This document shows, piece by piece, positions 1-18,707 of a DNA stretch of 64,000 bases (position 1 is the first letter of the stretch; each line of letters starts with the position of its first letter). A program made the position numbers and the translations under genes. The DNA is from Branchiostoma belcheri. Its lineage: Eukaryota; Chordata; Leptocardii; Amphioxiformes; Branchiostomatidae. The stretch lies in contig NW_017804420.1 of the NCBI RefSeq assembly GCF_001625305.1, positions 1,290,961-1,354,960 on the forward strand. Reading direction: 5' to 3'. The notes under the pieces are model-generated. The model had not been told where the DNA came from and did not search any database. It saw only the letters and a list, made by a program, of their open reading frames with translations.

Positions 1-1706
1 GAGTGAGTATGGTTTGTTTATTAACACGAGACAACACTCCACATGCACACACTTGCACTCACATTTCTCTTTTCTCATTTAACGTTTATTGTAGCCGGCG
101 AAAAATTCTTTAAATTGTATGGTTGAATGCCAAATTGCCCCTAAATTGTTGCTTCAGACCTTTACACTTGAATTCTCCCGCCGAAAAACTTCGTATCTTA
201 GCCGGTCGCATTAATTCCTTAGTCATCCTCTTTGTATCGTATGAATGCCAAATTGCCCCCTTCGGACCTCTACACTTAAATTCTCCTGCCGAAAAACTTC
301 GTACCTTAGCTGGCCGCATGAATTCCTTAGTTATCCTCTTCATATCGTATGAATGCCAAATTGCCTTCAAAATTGTCGCTTTGGACCTTTCTTTACACTT
401 AAATTCTCCTGCAAAAAAACTTGTCTTTGTATTAATTCCACACTAATTCCTTGTTCAGTCCATTTTCCCACAAAAAAAAATTAATTGGCACCCTCACCTG
501 GTTAATTAATTGGATTAAGTTTTCCCGCCAAAAAACTTAGTATATAGAGCACTCTAACCTTGAACTTGCGCCCCCCTCCCCACTCTTCCTGCCTACCTCC
601 CACACTTCTTCCACAACTAAGAGTATGATAGTTACACTGTTCTCTGGACTTCTTCGAACATGTAGTCACCACACTCTGCTACACAAACACTTTGTTGATC
701 GAGTGGAGTTTTTCCACCACTTAGACTTTAGAATAATCTCTCCCTCTCCTGGTCAGTCAATTGCACTGGTATACTGATGTGTCGAAGCATCAATGTCTCC
801 AAAAAGACATCCACCGGGGAGTACACTTAGTGCATTGACCGTCCAGGAGAGCGAGAGATTATTCTAAAGTCTAAGTGGTGGAAAAACTCCACTCGATCAA
901 CAAAGTGTTTGTGTAGCAGAGTGTGGTGACTACATGTTCGAAGAAGTCCAGAGAACAGTGTAACTATCATACTCTTAGTTGTGGAAGAAGTGTGGGAGGT
1001 GGGCAGGAAGAGTGGGGAGAGGGGCACAAATTCAAGGTTAGAGTGCTCTATATACTAAGTTTTTTGGCGGGAAAACTTAATCCAATTAATTAACCAGGTG
1101 AGGGTGCCAATTAATTTTTTGGCGGGGAAAATGGACTGAACAAGGAATTAGTGTGGAATTAATACACAGATAGACAAGTTTTTTGGCAGTAGAATTTAAA
1201 TGTAAAGAAAGGTCTAAAGCGACAATTTTGGGGGCGACGACAACAATGCACCCGGCTGTAATACCAACTTCAAGATTTTCGGTGGGAGAATTTAAGTGTA
1301 AGAGTCCAAAGCGACAATTTTTGGGGCAATTTGGCATTCATAAAATACAAAGAGCAATGACTAAGGAATTAATGCGGCCATTTCAGATACGAAGTTTTTC
1401 GGCGAGAGAATTTAAGTGTAAAGGTCCAAAGCGACAATTTTGGGGGCAATTTGGGATTCATTAAGTATCAAGAGGATAACAACGTGGAATTCATCCAGCT
1501 GGCTTAGATGCAAAGTTTTTCGGCGGGAGAATTTAAGTGTAAAGGTCTGAAGCAACAATTTAGGGGCAATTTGGCATTCAACCATACAATATGAAGAATT
1601 TTCAGTGTTGCTTAACATGAAATTGAAGTCGCCGGCTACAAAAAAAGAGAAATGTGAGTGCATGTGGAGTGTTGTTTCGTGTTCACAAAGAAACCATACT
1701 CACACC
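1..1706. mobile_element. Foldback (giant palindromic) element, ~1.7 kb
   Basis: The left arm (about 3-770) and right arm (about 790-1704) are near-perfect reverse complements. The block at 480-570 reappears inverted at 1030-1115, the block at 600-740 inverted at 835-1010, and the outer end GTGAGTATGGTTT near position 3 returns as AAACCATACTCAC near 1692. Each arm holds several degenerate copies of a ~115 bp unit carrying CCGAAAAACTTCGTA and GAATGCCAAATTGCCCC. This is the architecture of foldback transposons, whose long inverted repeats contain internal tandem units. Short ORFs on both strands here are mirror images of each other and not genes. The left boundary is at the window edge, so a target-site duplication cannot be tested. 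Confidence 0.85.
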
Positions 1707-2960
1707 TCCCCATCTTCTTTCATGCAGCCCTGCCTACAAAGTCTGGTTCTTCCTCCTGCTGCAATCCGGTCTTCAGGTCCACAACTTTAAGACAGAGGAA
1801 CAAAAGTCACTGTACTGACAACAGCAATTGGCCTTACTAAATCATGACATTACATGTATATCACACAACATGCAAGTTTACGATGATCATCATAGTTAAT
1901 TTGTAGCTGAATGTTGCATTTAAAGATCCAACGTGCTGCAAAAGGAATCCGTAAAAGTGTGACGTACTGTATTTCAAATGACAAAGTGCAATGTGGAACC
2001 AAGGAGGTTATACTGGAGACACTCTAACCTCTTTTGTAGGTCTAATTGTTTAAAGATGTCAAAAGGAGTCTAGAAAAAAGTGTGACATTCTGTGTAATTA
2101 AAAGGAGTGCAAGCTTTAGTGACTGGACAAGTGGATTATGTATTAGCATGGGTGTGTTGCTGAGCAAATAAACTATACTCACAAGTGAGTCACAACTGTG
2201 CCCGCTGTCTTCATTTCCTTCTGCATCTTCAAGTCAGCTGGTTTCTCCCAGAACAGACAGCCAACCCTCAGGACACACCTAACAATATAAAAGGATAATT
2301 AGTGTGATGGAAAAACATCATGCAATTCAACTACCGGTATCCCATTGATTGAATATACTTTCAAGGAGTTAGGCTCTACAAAACTGCTTTTAAACATGTT
2401 ACAATGTACTTGTAGCATTTTACACGTCAGAGTTCTTAACATACAAGTACATGTGAGGACAGGAATAAGAAATGTAAGTTGTAAAAGTTGCTTGAATACA
2501 TGTACAATAATTTAGGTTTTTTAAAAGTGTTTAGTAACTGTTACTGGCAGCATGTTATCCCACAGTTCGTAATACATCAAAGAGGAAAGAAAAATTCAAG
2601 TTTTTAAGTATTGTCTCACCTGCATGGACAGGTACAAACTCCTGATCTGGTCTGGTTTACACAGAAGTCAACCGTCATCATAGGTTTCTCCCAGTCAGGT
2701 CAGGACAGGAACGTCAAACGCATAACTAAGGGTGAAAGGATAATTACTGTAGTATGATGCAAAAACATCTTAGATAACACTGACTAACCACCAAAGATAC
2801 CGGTAATCATAATGCTTTAATAGATGTAGAAAGTGTTTGGCAATGGAAAGGTATTTTTAAACACATTACTGGTTGTTATGCCTCAGGGTCTGTAACAAAT
2901 CAGAAATCAGCCACCTAACTACAGACATTAGAAGAGACCTGTCTCAAATAACAAAGTAAA
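1707..2960. other. Non-coding stretch with weak relatives of the downstream tandem unit
   Basis: No gene is supported. On the minus strand around 2219-2282 and 2625-2720 there are short stretches resembling the ~190 bp units at 2970-3480 (TTTCTCCCAG, GTCAGGTTC-like strings). The minus-strand stretch near 2204-2280 is open and ends in TGA, so it could be a terminal exon of whatever uses the tandem units, but I cannot connect it in phase. Confidence 0.3.
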
Positions 2961-3490
2961 TAGTACGTTGAATGCAGAATTCAGATTTTTCTCACCTGAG
3001 AGTCATCGTCGGTCTTCAAATCACCTGGTCTGGTCCAATCTTCTCTTGTCAGGTTTATGAAGAATTCACCACTACTGCATCAGTCAGCAGCCACCTAACT
3101 ATACAGACAGTAGAAGTTACACACTTGTCTCAAATAAGACCAAATAGTTGTAGGTAAAATGCAGAATTGGGATTTTTGTCACCTGATATTCCTCTTCGGT
3201 ACCTGTCTTCGAATCTTCTGGTCCAATCTGTCTTGTCAGGTTCAGACAGTAGTCTTCACTACTGCATCAGTCAGCAGCCACCTAACTATACAGACATTAG
3301 AAGTTACACACTTGTCTCAAGTAAGACCAAGTAATTGTAGGTAAAATGCCATATTGGGATATTCCTCTTCGGTCTTCAAATCATCTGGTCTGGTCCAGTC
3401 TGTCTTGTCAGGTTCAGACAAGTTCTCACTACTGCATCAGCCTTTATCTAACCATACATACATTATAAGTTGGACACTTGTCTCAAATTA
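2960..3490. repeat. ~190 bp tandem repeat, about 3 copies
   Basis: Three consecutive units share AATGCAGAATT(C/G), a GGTCTTCAAATC segment, TCTTGTCAGGTT, CACTACTGCATCAGTCAGCAGCCACC and AGTTACACACTTGTCTCAAAT blocks in the same order, with starts about 187 bp apart. Read on the minus strand, each unit has GATGCAG followed by ~75 bp open in one frame, and two of the three units close with CAG/gtga. They may therefore be duplicated exons, discussed as a finding. Two 61-codon plus-strand ORFs are simply the repeat read twice. Confidence 0.75.
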
Positions 3491-4300
3491 AAAACCAGCA
3501 ATGCACACACACACCTTAAATATCTTTCCTTTAAGACAAACACATACCTCGACGAAAACTCTACACGATGACCATAAAAACGGGGATAGAAACAACAATA
3601 AGACAAATCAGCCCCCTTCAACTGAAACTTTATGAGGAATACGAAAAAACTCTGTGCAAAATATTTTGAAAACAGGAATTGCTACCTTGACAAGAAAAGC
3701 ATAGTCATCCGTATTGTTGGCGCCAGAAATACTTGGGTTTGGTCATTACTATTTACTGAATTACTCTAAAAAGGAAACGAACAAGCTTTCATTATAAAAA
3801 AAATGATACATTGCATATGATAATGAAGAACGAATTTCAAAGTATGGTCAACTAGACTAATAACTAGTTTTCAAACGTTTTGTATCGTATTCATTTCGGC
3901 GCCTTGAAACTTAGAGGACCCCATCTTGTTTACGCAATTTTTTGGTAGGAAAAATAACTAATTATGTACATGGCCACATTCCAACAGGTGTTTTGAACCA
4001 CGTGGAGATAAAGAGAAAATGGTTTGGTCAATGCAGAATTTCTTTCGACAAATATAACCTCAAAACGCTGAACAACTGACTAAAAAGACATGCGCATACA
4101 TTTAGCACTCTGCAAGCGCACCACACATTGAAAATGTTGTTGAAAACGCGGCAACTTGATGAAGGACTTTTCTAAGCCTATGAAAAATTATGAACGGTCG
4201 CTACCTAATACAGAAATAGTTCATTTCTTACGGAATATGTTGACATGTTCGCACTAGTTGCTAAGGAATAATGTCAGCCAAACAATGTACTGGTTAATAC
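3491..4300. other. Intergenic or intronic sequence
   Basis: AT-rich, no exon or repeat recognised. Confidence 0.4.
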
Positions 4301-4367
4301 CTGAAACAATGATCGAAGTAGTCTCCATTAGTCCATACCACGCTACTCTCCCCAGCTCTCTCGCCAT
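4301..4367 (-). CDS. Candidate first coding exon (unrecognised)
   Basis: On the minus strand an ATG at 4367-4365 opens 22 codons beginning MARELGRVAWYGLMETTS and runs into CAG/gtatta at 4300, a possible donor in phase 1. The 200 bp upstream (4370-4580) are richer in CpG than their surroundings and include a second ATG in a GCCATTTTG context, as promoters often do. No downstream exon joins it in phase with confidence; the tandem units at 2970-3480 lie in the right direction but accept a different phase. It resembles no family I know, and may be chance. Confidence 0.2.
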
Positions 4368-4894
4368 TTTTGTCTAAAATTCGCCAGGTCAGGAAATCCG
4401 CATTTTCTCCTCAAAACATCACCAGAACGGCACAAATCCACAGCGAAAACTCCCAAACATTCTGCTGCACACTTTCTAGGACATTCTACCGACGAAAACG
4501 TCTAAAAGTACCTAGAAAGTTGTGAAAAAATCAGCCCAGAGTATTCCCGTCGTACGAAACCGCCATTTTGAAATGACCACGCCAAACTTGTTTTTACACA
4601 GGTGTGCAGAACAGCGATGCATAATTAATGTGAAGTTGATAATCTAATTATGATGACCAATGACGGCCCGTTTCGGTGCCAGGCACTTATATGTGTCGAA
4701 GAAGGACGATTAGATTATCTCATTACGAAGGATACTAACGTTGATGTCAATCTCGGTTAAAAAAAAATGGGTAAAAATGCAGCTACAGGGCACCTTTAAA
4801 TTAGTATTTCTATAATCACAAATAAACGTTTTCAAGAATAAGCTGCCCAATTTTCCTATTCATCTATTTTCGTGGTTTATTCCGTGGTAGAATA

Positions 4895-5012
4895 AACACC
4901 TTCCACACACACACAAACCTGTCCTTGGTGCTGAACACCTTCCACACAAAGGTAAACCTGTCCTTGGTGCTGAACACCTTCCACACACAGGTAAACCTGT
5001 CCTTATAAGCCT
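4895..5012. repeat. ~39 bp minisatellite
   Basis: Three copies of a unit reading GAACACCTTCCACACA followed by AAACCTGTCCTTGGTGCT. The string TCCTTGGTGCTGA also occurs in the 62 bp minisatellite at 35.87-36.18 kb and once near 27541. Confidence 0.75.
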
Positions 5013-6820
5013 TGTACATTTTCAAACCGTATGTATACATTTAGAAAATTGCAATTACTAGAAATCAGGGCTTGAAACAGATTTTTCTGCTTATTTATAG
5101 AAATAATGATAGAAAAAGTTGGTCTTAAATGATGACAAGAAATACGAAAGAAGCATTAGAATCACACACTGTTTTAATTAATCAAAAAAGGCAATTCAAA
5201 CGTCAATCTGTGGCAATAACAAGTATTCAAGTCTGTGCTTTAAATGAGTTCCAGATACTAATACATACATGGCAGCTCCTACCAACACAGCAATCTGCTC
5301 CATAACTTCTATAGGATTTTTGTGACTGAATCTTCATTATTAACTATTGACTATTTGCAGCTGCAATTCTTTTCCACTCACATTTACACAATGCTTGCCC
5401 AAAGATCTAAAACTTCCATCAAAACCAGTGTCCTTTACAATGTTGCTTCACTATGGACTCATGAAACACATTGTACATTGTACACAGGGGCTTCTATACT
5501 TCTGTCTCTACATCTTGAGAATTTGTCCAATTTTGCAGTTTCTCGTATGCTAACATTTTTCTGCACACACATCTACATTGCAAGTACACTTTGCAAATAG
5601 CACCTACACAGATACACTTCTTTATACAGTCAGTACAGTCGTATTTACACCTTAAGCTTACAGCACAGGTGAACAGCATAGACTTAACCCTCTTCCTGCC
5701 ATATTGTTCTGTAGCAGATGCAACTCTGATGCCAGAAGGCTGTCTCTGCAGGAAGAAGGTTAAGGGTCTAAGCTAGTCCACCACATCTAAAGCTATCAAT
5801 AATAGCAGTACCTCTCAATATTCTATACACCACAGCAAGCTCCTTGTGCTTAAATTACCATAAAATTTATCTAAATTGTTTCTATGATTCTTCCCATTCA
5901 CACTATTATGTACATAGCATATCTATCATTTGCAAACTAACTTAAAGGTGCTGTGCTACAATATACATGTGCGCATGAACCTAGCAATAATAGCAGGTAC
6001 TGACGGGATGGCACCTGTCGTGTATCAGTTTTTCCTCATGCCACAGAACAAAGACAGTGTCGTTATTCTGTGGGTAGCAAATTAAACATAAACGACATTG
6101 ATCAAAGGCTGTCCCAATTAAAATTAAAAACTTGTGTCATGGAAAATTCATAAAACTTTTTCATAAATCAGCTTATGTGTGTCTCCTTACACAATTGTAT
6201 AAATGAGACACAAGAACAACACGACAACTACAAGTCCCAGTCATGACATTAAAATCCTACACTATCCATCAAATACATACAACTATCTTCTGGCATAACA
6301 CAAAATAGAATTAAAGTTTACCCTGAAGGCAATGCTCCTAAACAAGTTAAAAACATAAAGTAAAACATAAAATCTTGGCGAGTGTTTCATAATTGTTACA
6401 GATTCAATTGTCTTCCTCATATCATTGCACATATCTAGTACAGTGTAGTAAAGTTTATACATGTATTTAAGTAAGGCAAGCTTTTTAAGTAGAAGTTGAT
6501 GCATAGCTCACTGCAGACTACTACATGTACCTCCATCATAATGCTACAATGTGACAAACCTTACTTGTGCATGTTCACATACCAATGTAGCATTTGATTA
6601 TTTCAATGAGAAAAGTACATGTAAATTGGCTTTAGCAGCACTTAAGACACAACATTAAACAATTTGTTTGACAACCAGGTTTACTTCTGTACCTGGCTTC
6701 AACTGGATATCAGTGTGTACTGCCTTTGTAACTCTGAATGTAGTCTATTTTGAAAGCTTTACGTCTTGTCATCAATGTTTTATTTCCAAGTCGGACATGT
6801 AATTATGTTACCCTGGTGCA
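5013..6820. other. Stretch without a recognised gene
   Basis: AT-rich. Several 60-90 codon ORFs occur on both strands, overlap each other, and show no domain, splice or composition signal. Nothing is annotated here. Confidence 0.4.
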
Positions 6821-6824
6821 AATG

Positions 6825-6990
6825 ACACTTTCAAGTTTTAAGTCACTTTCAAGTTTTTAAAATCACTTTCAAGTTTGAAAAATCACTTTAAGGTTTTGAA
6901 GTCACTTTGAAGTTTGAAATCACTTTTGATTATGAAGTCACTTGCAAGTTGTGAATTGCTTGCAAGTTTGAATTGTTTCTTTGTTGAATT
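6825..6990. repeat. Degenerate ~20 bp tandem repeat
   Basis: About eight imperfect copies of CACTTTCAAGTTTNAAAAT-like units run from 6827 to about 6985, drifting to CACTTGCAAGTTGTGAAT at the right end. Confidence 0.75.
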
Positions 6991-7189
6991 ATTTCTCACT
7001 ATTCCTGATATTTGGATCTTGAACCACGTATTGTTATCTCAGAAAGGTCCCGAGAAGAAATATCATGAAGTCCTGATTTACCTCATCAACTCTATCATCA
7101 AGTGCATATCTTGTTGGGACTGTGTTAAAAAGGCCTTGAGCATTCTGAAACACTGTTTGTACAGAAAATTGGTCAATTTTTGTAATATT

Positions 7190-7340
7190 ATAGAGGCTCC
7201 TGTTACATACAATCAACAACATGTAGTATGGATCAGAATCAGTCATTGTTGCCCGGAAAAATGTGACGGTCACCAAAACATCGGATGTGAAAACTCCTTG
7301 GTGGTAATAAAGAGCCTTTTTATCCAACAATGAAATCTGT
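7190..7340 (+). repeat. Dispersed SINE-like repeat, family A, diverged copy
   Basis: The core GATCAGAATCAGTCATTG, then GGATGTGAAAAC and AATAAAGA in the same order match copies at 10180-10330 and 29180-29320. A copy inside an intron at 29 kb and two near the tetraspanin gene point to a dispersed retroelement. No tRNA-like promoter boxes are clear. Confidence 0.6.
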
Positions 7341-8283
7341 ATAAAATTGCAGCCAGATTTGATAACATTTAGCACATCTATGGTCTAGCCTGCTGACTAA
7401 AACCCGTGCTCAATAGTCCAAGCTAACTGACCGATTATTATCGTATGACAAAAATGTCTGACAGGACTTTTGAGACTGGAATGGACTGTTCTTAAGTAAG
7501 GCAGCAGAAGTATGCCTACCTCAAAAGTACTGTCAGATGTACTGTTACAGTAGTTATATTTAGCACCATGTTTTTGTAGCCCGACTAAATTGCTCTCCTA
7601 GCAGCTGGCTTGCCCAAGAGTTGGGGAGGACGGCAGCCAGCCAGAGCTTGTGTAAACACAGGCTACATGTTTTCATTCAAGTGTCCAAAATCTGTCAGAA
7701 TCAGTTCTTCCATTCCTGATGAAAGTGCATTCTGTACAAGATCACTGAAGCAGTATGTGCAATATTCCTTACTACTACATTATATATAAACATGGAAAAA
7801 AACATCTGTAACTTGGTTGTACATAAAGTTTTTCCAGTGAGATGTCAAAACAATAAAAAGTATTTTCATTCAGCACTTTGTATCTAGTGAATTGCTTTTG
7901 AAGATTTGTACCAAATACCAACAACAGGAGGTTTAAATCTATTTCAACCTGCTTGCAAATGCACAACAAAACTACAGCTTTTCTACCACCAGTCCTGTTA
8001 GACATTTAAGAAGAAACTATGCTTATCAATTACCAAAATTTCTATTCAGAGTAGCAAGATCTCACTAGGCACTAAGTATCTTTTTCAATCAAAACTGCAA
8101 GGGAAACTTCATTTGCAAAGTCTTCCTTACATTCCTTGCAAAAAGTAGCCAAGTCAGAATTCAGCTTGCGGTGCATTCTTTGACTCACACATTTAAAAGC
8201 CTGCCAAAAAGCTGGCAATAACTAACGAGAAGCTTTTGTACAGAACAGTCATGCCTGAAAGCGTTTGGTTCATAAGTTGACAG
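7341..8283 (-). other. Presumed 3' UTR and downstream flank of the tetraspanin gene
   Basis: Follows the stop codon of the most distal terminal exon on the minus strand. No coding sequence is recognised. No clear minus-strand AATAAA lies close to the stop, so the transcript end is not placed. Confidence 0.35.
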
Positions 8284-16094
<7,811 letters not shown>

Positions 16095-18707
16095 TTTGAC
16101 AAATTCTGTTCCTGGGATAGTGAGACCGCAGCGATACGCAATGTGAGCACAGGTGGCGCAAAAACATTACGTCGCCCAGTTAGCTCTATATATGTGCTCT
16201 AGACACAATGGATATCACATTCGCCATCGGAAAAATAATTTTGTGTGCTGTTTGATCTATGGCGCTGATAAATATTTTAAATGGTCCAATACCGAAAACA
16301 TCAGGTATAATTTCCATATGATACAATATCATTGCGTTGTGATGCGAGCAAATTGTTTAAAAGGCCATTGACCCAATTTCTATACATACACATATTTTGT
16401 TTTTGTGCAATAAATCAGGACAAAGATAACACAAACACCGAAAGAAACTATGGCATAAGCTAACTAAACGTTCACCTCTGCCTGCAAGAGGACTTATGGC
16501 TAACAAGCTACATACAGTGCAAAGAAAAATTGTAATACCAGTATGCTATCATCTTCCAAACATTGAAGGGTGTGGTCACTTTGCATGTCCCTGCCATTGA
16601 TTTGTCAAGCCTGTATCTCAGCAACATTCCCAAACTACCAGATATGGATATCTTCCAGTGCGGCAACTGTTACATTTCAAAGCTGACATGAAGCTGCAAC
16701 AGATCAGCTTCTTGCCCTCCTTTAATATCTGCAATACCGTAAATCATAAAATATTGGCTGTGGTTTAATGTTTAGTTTTTCTCAACAGCCTGTTTCCACA
16801 ATAATATTCTGTCTTGCATTGTGTTACTACGGTAACTTAAAACACTGCAGATTCACCTCCTTTTACTGCAAAAGAAATTCACAGTACATACTGTGTGTGT
16901 GCATGATACAAAAGTATACAATTATGATTATCTCTTCAGTCATTGTACATGTCAGAAGATATGATGTTAGATTTTGATTGGAAGATTATATGTTACAGGA
17001 AAGGTTCTCAGATTACATCAGACCCTCATAGAAAGTCCTTTCGAATTGATTAATAACAGAGATGACAATTCTCATTCTTTCTCTCTGAATTGTTTTGAAA
17101 TAAAGAGCCGACACAATTGAAGAAAGACACAGACTCATGTTATTGTATCACCACATCTTTCCATTAGATGAATGGAAGCCATCAAGCTCATTTACTTCAA
17201 TAGAAATCGTAAAAAGCATCCATTGCATATCACACATATTTACATAATGGGAGTCAACTTGTTCATTTGACTCTCTGCTGTCTTACCTCTGATGCCAAGA
17301 GTCCAAGACATGTCTATTCAAAACATACCTTTCAACATTGAAACAGTAGCTTCATTATATTCTTCTTCTATAAATACAGAAAGTGAACAGTAAAGACAGG
17401 TCACTGCAAAGTCCTAACAGCTACTTACAATATGTTATACTAAGTATGTAGCAGAATCAACTTCTTCGTGATCAGATACTAAGTTCATCTTCTAAGTATG
17501 CTAACTTGAACTTTTCCTATCATGGGACTTAATACTAGTAACTTTTAGACATTGAGGTACATTGTAGTAGACTATGGTAGAAAAAAGATTCAAGATAAAA
17601 GATATACAGCTTTACAATGTAATATTGCACAATGTGACAGAAATATGTGGTATATTGGGTCTCTCTTCTTTCCTGATATTGCAACAATGGATTCCATTAA
17701 GTAAAGGTACTTAAGTACCATATCACATGATTTCTATAGTTATTACAAGACTTGGTATTGTATCTAGTAATGTGTATAATCATACATCATTACAGGGTCA
17801 CATCAACAGACTACTGCATGCACAAGAATGCTGTTGAGTCCCTGATTAAGGTTGCAAATGATTTTTTTGTAATTTTCCTAAAAAGATCATTACTTTTAAT
17901 ATATACAATGATACTATTATGATAGAGATGTTTCATAATTCTTTTACACAGTCATTGCTTCATATCAGGAATGTTGTTAATATCCTGCATTCTTCAATCT
18001 AAGATCAAAGTGCCCGTAAGTTAGAAGACTTTGAGATTTGTCTCTGAAACTACATTTTGTAGTTGATTCATCCATCCTTTATGACCATATCATATATACA
18101 CATGTAGTTGGTCAAAATCAAGGCATGTTTGTACATACATATATGTATACCCATCCATCCAAAACTCAGATAGAATAGAAAGAATTCTAAATAAATCCCT
18201 GAAGTGTTAACTGGTGGTCTATTTCTTGTTTACATGTTCCGCCACTGCAACACAAACAGTTTATACTATATCTCACTTGAACAGCAATAATATAATGTTT
18301 TTATGATGCAGACATACCTTAAGTTAAAGATTTACAATAATATGATAATTTGTTTGTGACATAATCTTTGTGATTGTCCTTCATCCCACAAAATAAACTA
18401 CATGTATATATGTATGTATGTATGTATGCACATATATACACATCATACAATATATTTAATAAGTTAGCAGTAAAAAGCAACAAAACACAATGAAAAACAA
18501 ACCTTGGAGACTTGGCACAAATAAATGAGATGAAAATTGTATCAATCGGTTCATACATAACAGTTCAAATAAAATACGTAATCCCCAAGCAGATTCAGCG
18601 GTGGCAAAATCATAACAATACAGCAAGACACAATCAAATCCCGGCAGTGTCCAGTCGCCACCATTCCGCTTGGAGATTAAAGTGACATTAGCTTTGGACT
18701 GGTCTGC
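16095..18707. other. Tetraspanin 5' flank and STOML1 3' flank
   Basis: No coding sequence is recognised. The minus-strand promoter of the tetraspanin gene should lie just above 16094, and the 3' UTR of STOML1 just below 18708. A TATG microsatellite lies at 18408-18428. Confidence 0.4.

Noticed and set aside
110..446. Overlapping ORFs on both strands (86 and 107 codons), and their mirror images at 1086-1663
   Set aside because: They are readings of the tandem units in the foldback element; the same peptides occur on both arms and both strands.
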